A stretch of DNA of 32,977 nt from Mesoaciditogaceae bacterium (GTDB taxonomy: Bacteria; Thermotogota; Thermotogae; Mesoaciditogales; Mesoaciditogaceae). This document shows positions 27,898-32,977 of this stretch, piece after piece; positions within the stretch are counted from its first letter, which is position 1, and each line of letters begins with the position of its first letter. The notes below the pieces were generated by a model. It made no database searches, was not told the origin of the DNA, and was given only the letters and a program-made list of their open reading frames with translations. Location of the stretch: contig WFSH01000115.1 in the NCBI GenBank assembly GCA_015486145.1, forward strand, positions 1 through 32,977, in the 5' to 3' direction. The translations under genes were made by a program, and so were the position numbers.

Positions 27898-27972
27898 GGG
27901 TGTGTAGCTCAGTGGGAGAGCGCTTCCCTCACACGGAAGAGGTCATAGGTTCAATCCCTATCACACCCACCA
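27898..27972 (+). tRNA. tRNA-Val (anticodon CAC)
   Basis: The 75-nt sequence begins GGGTGTG and closes with CACACCC plus A and an encoded CCA. The D arm is GCTCAGTGGGAGAGC, the anticodon arm CTTCC-CTCACAC-GGAAG with CAC at the centre, and the T arm GGTTCAATCC. CAC reads the valine codon GUG. Confidence 0.96.
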
Positions 27973-28160
27973 GAGTTTTGAGAGTCGTTCTTCCGCTCGA
28001 GAAATCTTCGTGTTTTTACAAAGTTCTATCAAAATTGTTCTCTTCACAGTCATATGAGCAACACTTTTGAATGGTGACACGTGTTGCCATTCATCCGTGG
28101 CTGCTTCCCTTTCTTGGTACATCCTGTGCCTTTCCTCGTAGCTATCGCCTCGGTCATGAA
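27973..28160. other. intergenic stretch with an imperfect 24-base palindrome and a doubtful short ORF
   Basis: Together with the hairpin after it, this fills the 284 bases between tRNA-Val and the ABC ATPase gene. At 28069-28092 a palindrome pairs 10 of 12 positions around CACGTG. A 53-codon frame on the minus strand (28122 to 27961) is open but runs into the tRNA 3' end and has no good Shine-Dalgarno site. I see no other gene. Confidence 0.5.
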
Positions 28161-28196
28161 AATGGTCATTCCGGCCACCGAGCCGGAATGACCATT
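28161..28196. repeat. perfect 15-bp hairpin, REP-like, possible terminator
   Basis: AATGGTCATTCCGGC and its exact reverse complement flank a six-base loop. It lies 60 bases downstream of the amino-acid ABC ATPase stop. On the minus strand it is followed by only a short T stretch (TTTTC counting the end of the stem), so it could end that transcript weakly. The TCATTCCGG core looks like the mobile palindromes scattered in many genomes. Confidence 0.6.
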
Positions 28197-28256
28197 GAAG
28201 TGTTATCTACACCATCTCGCAGAGAACCTTTATTTTTAATCGACTGAGTAATAAAT

Positions 28257-28988
28257 TCAGGAAAGACGCGCCATGAATTTCAAAGCTTTTTCTGTTTTTG
28301 GAGATATAAAAAATTCCTCCGGTCCCGATTCTTCCATTACCACACCATCATCCATAAAAACGATCCTATCCGCGGCGTAGCGTGCAAAGTTCATTTCGTG
28401 TGTTACAACGATCATCGTTGTCCCGCTATCCGCGAGTTCTTTCATGACACTTAGAACTTCCGCGGTCATTTCGGGATCGAGTGCCGACGTTGGCTCGTCA
28501 AACAATATCAAATCTGGTCTCATGGCCATGGCACGTGCTATAGCAACCCTTTGTTTTTGGCCTCCTGATAATTCCCCTGGGTAGCTGTTAAGTTTGTCTG
28601 AAAGCCCAACTCTGTTAAGCATCTCAATAGCTTGATCTCTCGCTTCTATTTTCCCTACCTTTTTGACTTTCACAAGTGGATAAACCACGTTTTTGAGGGC
28701 TTTCATATGTGGAAAAAGATTATAACTTTGGGATACAAAAGATATTTTGGCTCTTGCACGTCTCAGTACATTGGGATCTTTTTTCATCTTTTCACCATCA
28801 AAGATGATTTCTCCACCGTCTGGAAATTCAAGAAAGTTGATGGTTCTTAGAAACGTTGACTTTCCCGTTCCTGACGGCCCCATTATAACGACAACTTCTC
28901 CTTTGTTAACAACTAACGACACATCACGAAGGACAACAGTTTCCCCAAATACTTTTTTTACATGCTTTGCTTCCAACAAATTTGTCAT
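28257..28988 (-). CDS. amino-acid ABC transporter ATPase (polar amino acid uptake family)
   Basis: The 243-residue protein is a GlnQ/HisP-type ATPase. Walker A is GPSGTGKST, the signature LSGGQKQRVAIARAMAM, Walker B LILFDEPTSALDPE and the switch is VVTHEMNFARYAADRIVFMDDG. The TSALDPE wording after Walker B is typical of the polar amino acid family. Its ATG overlaps the permease stop by four bases. It is last in the three-gene operon and powers import of the amino acid captured by the binding protein. Confidence 0.94.
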   Translation of the reverse strand: MTNLLEAKHVKKVFGETVVLRDVSLVVNKGEVVVIMGPSGTGKSTFLRTINFLEFPDGGEIIFDGEKMKKDPNVLRRARAKISFVSQSYNLFPHMKALKNVVYPLVKVKKVGKIEARDQAIEMLNRVGLSDKLNSYPGELSGGQKQRVAIARAMAMRPDLILFDEPTSALDPEMTAEVLSVMKELADSGTTMIVVTHEMNFARYAADRIVFMDDGVVMEESGPEEFFISPKTEKALKFMARLS

Positions 28989-29725
28989 GGTATTGCCAGT
29001 CTCCTTTCAATGAGGTTGCTCAGAAAACTTAGCAAATAGGTCAAGGTAAAGTACATGAGCGCAACAGTTATATAGCTTTCGAAAGAAGCGAGAGCCATTG
29101 TGGCAACTTGAGTTCCGCGTTGAGTCAATTCACTTATCGCTATAACAGAAGCCAGAGAGCTGTCTTTCACAAGACTTATAAATTGTCCAGTTAGAGACGG
29201 AAGTGAATTTCTGAAAGCTTGAGGTAAAATCACATCGAAAAACCTTTCCTTAGGTGAAAGGCCAAGAGCTTCGGCTGTCTCAAACTGCTCTTTCGGTATC
29301 GATTGAATGCCAGCTCTTACTATTTCTATAACATAAGCTCCTTCGAAAGTGGACAGAGCTAAAACTGCTGCCCAAAACCTTGGTATGTTGACCAGTGTGC
29401 CAACTCCGTAATAAACTAAAAGGATGACAACAAGCAATGGAATGTTTCTAAAAAACACCACGTATAATCCCGACAAATCTCTCAGAGTTTCACTCTTTGA
29501 CACTTTCATTATTCCCCCAAAAACTCCAATTGCAAAAGAGATCACTATGCTTACAACAGAGATCTTCAACGTCATGAGAAGACCAAGGAAGTACAGCTTC
29601 AGGTAATGGGTTGGCACCACATTCCAATGAAATGGATATTGAAGAGACATAAAATAGTACATGATTCCGAAGGTCGCGGCGATAAGCGCCGCGATCGAAA
29701 TCTTTTTGAGAATTCTATACCTCAT
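28985..29725 (-). CDS. amino-acid ABC transporter permease (HisM/GlnP type)
   Basis: The 246-residue membrane protein has about five to six membrane segments. The family region GLLMTLKISVVSIVISFAIG, the EAA-like loop ETAEALGLSPKERFFDVILPQAFRNSLP in pieces, and FFRNIPLLVVILLVYYGVG are typical of HisM/GlnP permeases. Only one permease is encoded, so it probably acts as a homodimer. GAGGTGA precedes the ATG. It lies nine bases downstream of the binding-protein gene. Confidence 0.94.
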   Translation of the reverse strand: MRYRILKKISIAALIAATFGIMYYFMSLQYPFHWNVVPTHYLKLYFLGLLMTLKISVVSIVISFAIGVFGGIMKVSKSETLRDLSGLYVVFFRNIPLLVVILLVYYGVGTLVNIPRFWAAVLALSTFEGAYVIEIVRAGIQSIPKEQFETAEALGLSPKERFFDVILPQAFRNSLPSLTGQFISLVKDSSLASVIAISELTQRGTQVATMALASFESYITVALMYFTLTYLLSFLSNLIERRLAIP

Positions 29726-29734
29726 GAAATCACC

Positions 29735-30517
29735 TCAAGAGTTTGGTTGGTAGTTATTGAACCATTTGTTGTATAGCTTTTGCCATTGTCCGCTTGCTTT
29801 CACATATGTTATGAACGTGTTTATCCAATTGAGAAGATCAAATTCACCTTGTTTTATTGCAATTCCGTAATTCTCGTTGGTTAATTCCTCATTTGTTGTG
29901 GAAAGCTGGGAATATTTACTTACCATGAACCCAACGTATGTAGAATCCCCAACAGCGATGTCAGCTTTTTTCATAGCAACTTGTATAGAGGCTTCGTCCA
30001 TTGACGCAAACTCTAAAATTTTCGCATTTTTGAAGAAAGCCCTCGCGGCATCGTCTCCAGTTGTTCCCATTTGAACAGCCACGATTAAATTTTTCTTTTC
30101 CAGCAGTTCTTTTAAAGTCGGTGGAGTTTTATAGACCTTATTGTTGTAAAGGATCTTTTGACCCACCGTGAAATAAGGTATTGAAAAGTTGACCATAATT
30201 GCACGCTTTGGAGTTATCGTCATCGCAGAGATTATCATGTCAAACTTTCCGGAGACTAAAGAAGGAAGGATCCCAGACCACCGTGTTGGAACAATTCTAA
30301 GCTTAACACCAAGTTCATTAGCCATGAGAGTAGCCAAATCCACATCAAAGCCAATGTATTTACCGCTGCTATTGATCCCTTCAAATGGCATATAGCCTGC
30401 GGCATCCATTCCGACGTTCAAATAACCAGACGAAATGATCCTCTGAAGCGCATCAGCACTCACGATAATTACCATAACGAGAATAAGTAACGAAACTACC
30501 ACAAGAACTCTTTTCAT
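29735..30517 (-). CDS. amino-acid ABC transporter substrate-binding protein (SBP family 3)
   Basis: This 260-residue protein has a signal peptide (KR, then VLVVVSLLILVMVIIVSADA) without a lipobox cysteine, so it should be periplasmic. The mature part has family 3 features: GYLNVGMDAAGYMPFEG, YIGFDVDLATLMANELG, the ligand arginine-aspartate region FDMIISAMTITPKRA and NYGIAIKQG. The fold binds polar or charged amino acids; the ligand is not certain. A strong AAGGAGG lies before the ATG. The gene is preceded by a terminator 30 bases upstream and a leader ORF, so its transcription is probably controlled by attenuation. Confidence 0.93.
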   Translation of the reverse strand: MKRVLVVVSLLILVMVIIVSADALQRIISSGYLNVGMDAAGYMPFEGINSSGKYIGFDVDLATLMANELGVKLRIVPTRWSGILPSLVSGKFDMIISAMTITPKRAIMVNFSIPYFTVGQKILYNNKVYKTPPTLKELLEKKNLIVAVQMGTTGDDAARAFFKNAKILEFASMDEASIQVAMKKADIAVGDSTYVGFMVSKYSQLSTTNEELTNENYGIAIKQGEFDLLNWINTFITYVKASGQWQKLYNKWFNNYQPNS

Positions 30518-30546
30518 TTTAACCGCCTCCTTAGATTTTGGTATAG

Positions 30547-30578
30547 AAAAAGGGCCACATCTTTTTTAGGTGTGGCCC
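30547..30578 (-). terminator. intrinsic terminator in the leader of the amino-acid ABC operon (attenuator)
   Basis: On the minus strand GGGCCACA pairs with TGTGGCCC, extended by a mismatch and two more pairs around an A6 loop, and is followed by TTTTTC. It lies between the promoter and the first structural gene, so transcription must pass it. Its 5' arm shares GGGC with the antiterminator partner. Confidence 0.85.
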
Positions 30579-30634
30579 GGTGGGTTTGCTTTAACTTAAA
30601 AGCACACGTTCAAGTTTCCGCTCTTCCACCGGGC
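30575..30634 (-). promoter_or_regulatory. antiterminator pairing and leader hairpin
   Basis: GCCCGGTGG (30626-30634 read on the minus strand) is exactly complementary over nine bases to CCACCGGGC (30575-30583), which overlaps the terminator's 5' arm. Both cannot form together. A separate hairpin pairs CACGTTAAGT (30639-30648) with ACTTGAACGTG (30605-30615, one bulge) and closes over CCGC/GCGG, holding the antiterminator strand in its loop. The leader ORF runs through this hairpin. Confidence 0.7.
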
Positions 30635-30699
30635 GGATACTTAACGTGATGCTTCCTGTTCAATTGGTTTAAAATCGGAATAATATATTTATCAATCAT
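30610..30699 (-). CDS. putative 29-residue leader peptide with Arg-Lys-His-His
   Basis: An ATG at 30699 has GAAGGG seven bases upstream and opens a 29-codon frame ending in TGA at 30610-30612. The peptide begins MIDKYIIPIL and continues NQLNRKHHVK, then YPPGGRAET. Tandem His codons (30646-30651) preceded by Arg and Lys sit at the 5' arm of the leader hairpin. The codons CCG-CCC-GGT-GGA contain the antiterminator strand. A ribosome waiting at the His codons would leave that strand free. One finishing at the stop would cover part of it, allowing termination. This fits ribosome-mediated attenuation responding to histidine or another basic amino acid. No comparative evidence is available, and the frame could be chance. 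Confidence 0.6.
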   Translation of the reverse strand: MIDKYIIPILNQLNRKHHVKYPPGGRAET

Positions 30700-30732
30700 A
30701 CTTTTTCCCTTCTTATTAAAGAACTTGGATTT

Positions 30733-30762
30733 ATACTATCATTTAAACCTATGTTGTGTCAA
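30733..30762 (-). promoter_or_regulatory. promoter of the amino-acid ABC operon
   Basis: On the minus strand TTGACA (30757-30762) is perfect; TAGTAT (30733-30738) matches four of six -10 positions with an 18-base spacer. Transcription from about 30726 gives a leader of about 200 nt before the binding-protein start, room for the leader ORF and terminator. Confidence 0.65.
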
Positions 30763-30870
30763 GTTGTAAAACGGTTTCTTTTTTATGTATTTGAAATATT
30801 ATAACTATTTTCCCTAAATATTCATATTCAAGACATATGTAATGACGGTTATCAAAAGTCCCTTGATAGC

Positions 30871-31138
30871 GTGAAATAATTGCTGTAAAAAGGTAGAAAA
30901 GGTTGAATAGAGAAATAAAAAGAAGGGGAAGGGTAGTTGGTGCATTTACAAGCATCAAATCCTTCATTAGGTTGTTAGGCTCAGTTCTGCTTGACCAAAA
31001 CGAAGAATGGCTCACAGGCAGAAGATATTTGAATATGGAAACTGAGGAAGAATTTGAAGAAATGACTGTTTGAATTGAAAAACAAGGCTGTTTTCAGCTT
31101 TTAAGGATACAGGAATAATTTTACAGCAATATCTTGAC
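30871..31138 (+). mobile_element. internally deleted IS256-family remnant with both terminal repeats
   Basis: The left end (30871-30890) and right end (31119-31138) are inverted repeats matching at 16 of 20 positions, with a perfect 12-base core ATTGCTGTAAAA. Between them lies only the C-terminal part of an IS256/Mutator-type transposase. The 268-base size and lack of the catalytic region show an inactive, MITE-like relic. I see no convincing target duplication. Confidence 0.72.
30897..31073 (+). pseudogene. IS256-family transposase, C-terminal fragment
   Basis: The frame reads RLNREIKRRGRVVGAF, SFIRLLGSVL and EEWLTGRRYLNME, then stops at TGA 31071. The E-x-W-x-T-G-x-R-Y pattern near the end is typical of IS256-family (Mutator superfamily) transposases of about 400 residues, of which only the last 58 codons remain. 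A TAG lies directly upstream in frame and no start or DDE residues are present, so it is not functional. Confidence 0.85.
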
Positions 31139-31147
31139 ATAACCCAC

Positions 31148-31190
31148 AAAAAAAATCCCCTCCACTCAAAAAAAGGAGAAGAGGGATTTA
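31148..31190 (-). terminator. intrinsic terminator of the leucine-rich repeat lipoprotein gene
   Basis: On the minus strand AAATCCCTC pairs with GAGGGGATTT (one bulged G), with further pairing inside, followed by a run of eight T. It starts about 20 bases after the stop codon and ends next to the IS256 remnant. Confidence 0.8.
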
Positions 31191-31207
31191 AAATATTCAA
31201 AAAAGGT

Positions 31208-32542
31208 TCATCGCTGAGGATCGTACAAAACCTGAACGCCTCTTCCTTGAAGCGTTTGAATATCGTTCAAATCCGTAGATGGAGAGGTTAAATCCAACAA
31301 ATTCCATCTCACATCCAAATGATCTCCGTTGTTAATTCCACTATTTTTCACGAGAGGAGAAATATCATCTATTTGATTGTAAGAAAGATTCAGTCCCTCC
31401 AAGTTATTGAGACCTTCCAAGGGTGAAATGTTACTCACATTGTTGTGCTCTATGGCAAGTGTCTCTAAGTTGGTTAAACTTGCCAGAGGGGAAATATCCG
31501 TTAAGTGATTGCCAAAGATAGCCAATATCTTCAAACTCGTTAAATTCCTCAAAGAGGTTAAATCAGTTGCGGGATTGTCTCCAACGTTTAGATCCCACAA
31601 ATTCACGAGTTTTGATAGCGGTGACAAATCGGTTATCTTGTTTCCATTGATGAGAAGAACTTCTAAATTGGTAAGGCTTGCGATCGGGCTCAAATCATCT
31701 ATGTTGGAATTGTTGAAAATCTGAAGCCACGTTAAATTTGAAAAGTTAGAAAGAAATGTGATATCTGAGTTTGTGAGGCCCATTCCACCCATTCCAAGTT
31801 CTTCAAGCCATGTCCAATTTTTCAAAAACGCCCAATTGCTTTTTGGTATTGGATCGTAATCAAGATATAGTTTCTTTATATTCGTCAAATTCTGAATTGG
31901 GCTTATATCACTGACGTTGTTGGACCAAATATTCAGATCTTGCAGATGAGTTAAGCTTGCCAACATGCTTACATCCGATACGTTATTGTTTATGATTTCA
32001 AGCGATTTTAAATTGACACAATATTGAATCCCTTCGAGGTTGGCTATTTTGCTTGCGGCTCTCGAGGGCCAGTTGTTTGAAATCGTCGCGATGGTTGTCA
32101 GATCGCTTTCGTATATATCACCGGCTGGCTTTCCTATTTGAGCTCTTATTATGGAATTAAGAACTGGATCTGGAAAGATCACGATCGAATTTGTAGGAGT
32201 TGCTTTCGTCGTTGCCGAAGCGGTGTTGCTTGGATCTGACAATCCGAAATCGTTTTTTGCCCTGACTTTGTAGTAATACGTCGTTGACGGTGTTAAAGCT
32301 GTGTCAACGAAATCGTTAAAAGTTGTGGTTGCTATGGAATTGAATGCCGCGCCAACATTCGACTTAGATCTGTAAATGGTGAAATCTCCAGAGCCATTCC
32401 ATGAAAGCTTTATGGAAGAGGCACTTAATGTAATTGCCTTAAGGTTTGTCGGTGCTTGAGGTTTTAAAAGAAAGCATGCAGAAAGGATAAAAGCTATGAT
32501 TAGCACCGTTCCCAACAACAAAATTCTTGTAAGTATCTTCAC
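31208..32542 (-). CDS. lipoprotein with a fibronectin-III-like domain and internalin-type leucine-rich repeats
   Basis: The 444-residue protein starts with a lipoprotein signal peptide: KILTRILLLG, a hydrophobic core, then lipobox LSAC with Cys23. Residues of about 28-115 form a fibronectin type III-like domain (APTNLKAITLSASSIKLSW, TTYYYKVRAKNDFGLSDPSN in pieces). From about 165 to 420 there are about ten leucine-rich repeats of 22 residues with the SDS22/internalin pattern (LTNLEVLLINGNKITDLSPL, LASLTNLETLAIEHNNVSNI). Such proteins sit on the cell surface and bind protein or polysaccharide; the ligand is unknown. I chose GTG 32542, seven bases after GGAGGG, so the lysine and signal peptide come first; an in-frame ATG at 32566 is before the Shine-Dalgarno site. 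It has its own promoter and terminator. Confidence 0.9.
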   Translation of the reverse strand: MKILTRILLLGTVLIIAFILSACFLLKPQAPTNLKAITLSASSIKLSWNGSGDFTIYRSKSNVGAAFNSIATTTFNDFVDTALTPSTTYYYKVRAKNDFGLSDPSNTASATTKATPTNSIVIFPDPVLNSIIRAQIGKPAGDIYESDLTTIATISNNWPSRAASKIANLEGIQYCVNLKSLEIINNNVSDVSMLASLTHLQDLNIWSNNVSDISPIQNLTNIKKLYLDYDPIPKSNWAFLKNWTWLEELGMGGMGLTNSDITFLSNFSNLTWLQIFNNSNIDDLSPIASLTNLEVLLINGNKITDLSPLSKLVNLWDLNVGDNPATDLTSLRNLTSLKILAIFGNHLTDISPLASLTNLETLAIEHNNVSNISPLEGLNNLEGLNLSYNQIDDISPLVKNSGINNGDHLDVRWNLLDLTSPSTDLNDIQTLQGRGVQVLYDPQR

Positions 32543-32583
32543 GGTCTGTCCCTCCTTAAGATACAAAATGTCTTATGTTAATA

Positions 32584-32612
32584 ATTTTAACACTTATTTT
32601 AAAAATAATCAA
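32584..32612 (-). promoter_or_regulatory. promoter of the leucine-rich repeat lipoprotein gene
   Basis: On the minus strand TTGATT (32607-32612) and TAAAAT (32584-32589) are spaced by 17 bases; each misses consensus at one or two positions. The start codon lies about 40 bases downstream. Confidence 0.7.
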
Positions 32613-32671
32613 CTAAAATCTTACATTTATCTTCTTTCACACTTTTGAGTTTAGGCAAGCCTGCTTTCAAA

Positions 32672-32836
32672 TCAAAAACCGAGGGTAGGAGGGCCCTCAG
32701 CTTTTTCGAGGTTCAGTGTTGGTGAGCGTTCTTCTTTCATACTTAAAATGTTTTTTGTAAATGTGATAGAAGTCAATCGTGGGTTCTCTTCACGATAGTG
32801 TGGGTAGTATTTTTGAATAACAACATGCTTTGACAT
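32672..32836 (-). CDS. short ORF of 54 codons, doubtful
   Basis: The frame opens at an ATG just after a hairpin (ACCGCTT/AAGCGGT, 32842-32858) and reads MSKHVVIQKYYPHYREEN to SPTLNLEKAEGPPTLGF. It matches nothing I know. No clear Shine-Dalgarno site is visible. Its last codons form the intrinsic terminator described separately, which is more typical of a small RNA or a leader. A TTGACA at 32882-32887 with TACACT 15 bases on (minus strand) may be a weak promoter. Treat it as a small gene or RNA candidate. Confidence 0.3.
   Translation of the reverse strand: MSKHVVIQKYYPHYREENPRLTSITFTKNILSMKEERSPTLNLEKAEGPPTLGF
32674..32700 (-). terminator. intrinsic terminator at the end of the short ORF
   Basis: On the minus strand CTGAGGG pairs with CCCTCGG (one T-G pair) around an eight-base loop, followed by TTTTTG. 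It would end a transcript of about 180 nt begun near 32855, upstream of the lipoprotein promoter. Confidence 0.5.
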
Positions 32837-32929
32837 TTTAGTACCGCTTTACAAGCGGTGAGTGTAATTTTTTTGAAGCCTTGTCAAAACTGATTCGTTC
32901 TTTTATTTGGAGTCTTTGACCTTAACGTC

Positions 32930-32961
32930 ATCCTGAAAGTTCCGAAGGAACTATTCAGGAT
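32930..32961. repeat. REP-like hairpin near the window end
   Basis: ATCCTGAA-AGTTCC, a three-base GAA loop, and GGAACT-A-TTCAGGAT form a 14-bp stem with one bulged A. The ATCCTGAA/TTCAGGAT arms look like scattered palindromic repeats in many genomes. No T run follows on the plus strand. Confidence 0.55.
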
Positions 32962-32977
32962 CTCCAAGCAACTAACA

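Noticed and set aside
30575-30660. A known riboswitch or T-box upstream of the amino-acid ABC operon
   Set aside because: GGTGGAAGAGCGG loosely recalls a T-box, but the conserved T-box wording, a stem I with specifier loop, and the signatures of lysine, glycine, SAM and guanidine riboswitches are not seen. A leader ORF explains the layout better, though a new RNA class is not excluded.
30749-31015. 88-codon minus-strand frame across the region 30749-31015
   Set aside because: It is antisense to the IS256 transposase remnant and crosses its left terminal repeat; the plus-strand frame has clear family motifs and this one has none.
30863-31147. Target-site duplication around the IS256 remnant
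   Set aside because: The 8-9 bases on either side of the terminal repeats do not match.

Overview
The window looks like the chromosome of a thermophilic, fermentative member of the Thermotogota. The grounds are family resemblances: a dihydrofolate reductase of the Thermotoga maritima type, an L-Ala-D/L-Glu-type dipeptide epimerase, a Na+-type F-ATP synthase c subunit with two carboxylates, a PPi-type phosphofructokinase, NuoE/NuoF-like subunits, and frequent TTG/GTG starts behind strong Shine-Dalgarno sites. A deep-branching genus rather than Thermotoga itself is my guess; no 16S or marker comparison was possible.

Left edge (1-2760, minus strand): the start of a NuoF/HydB-like flavoprotein (cut by the window edge) overlaps a NuoE/HydC-like [2Fe-2S] subunit. 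Then come tRNA-Ser(UGA), a stand-alone MalK/MsmK/UgpC-type sugar-ABC ATPase, and a small Phd/YefM-type antitoxin-like protein without a toxin, behind a perfect-consensus promoter with a palindrome over its -10.

Centre (2766-21862, plus strand): one almost gapless run of 24 genes starts at an extended -10 promoter. It holds recJ (with a large degenerate helicase-like tail), ruvX/yqgF (with an extra C-terminal domain), the full F-ATP synthase set (two small assembly/I-type proteins, then atpB-E-F-H-A-G-D-C), a PPi-type 6-phosphofructokinase, AMMECR1, an uncharacterised protein, minD, minE, yjbQ, a probable outer-membrane beta-barrel, obg, nadD, dipeptide epimerase, folA and a MarR regulator. 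No gap exceeds about 20 bases, so translation of neighbours is probably coupled.

Right-centre (21844-27808, minus strand): a second compact run, pgm, metallophosphoesterase, PAP2-like protein, uvrB, rnhB, converges on the first and overlaps marR tail to tail. tRNA-Val(CAC) lies at 27898-27972 on the plus strand with its own promoter.

Right (28257-30762, minus strand): a polar/basic amino-acid ABC transporter operon (binding protein, permease, ATPase). Its roughly 200-nt leader is the most interesting part of the window. It holds a consensus-like promoter, a 29-codon leader ORF with a Shine-Dalgarno site and an Arg-Lys-His-His stretch, a 9-bp antiterminator pairing, and a competing intrinsic terminator just before the first gene. 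This has the layout of ribosome-mediated transcription attenuation.

Right edge (30871-32977): an internally deleted IS256-family remnant with both terminal repeats, a lipoprotein with a fibronectin-III-like domain and internalin-like leucine-rich repeats, a short ORF or RNA unit ending in a terminator, and REP-like hairpins.
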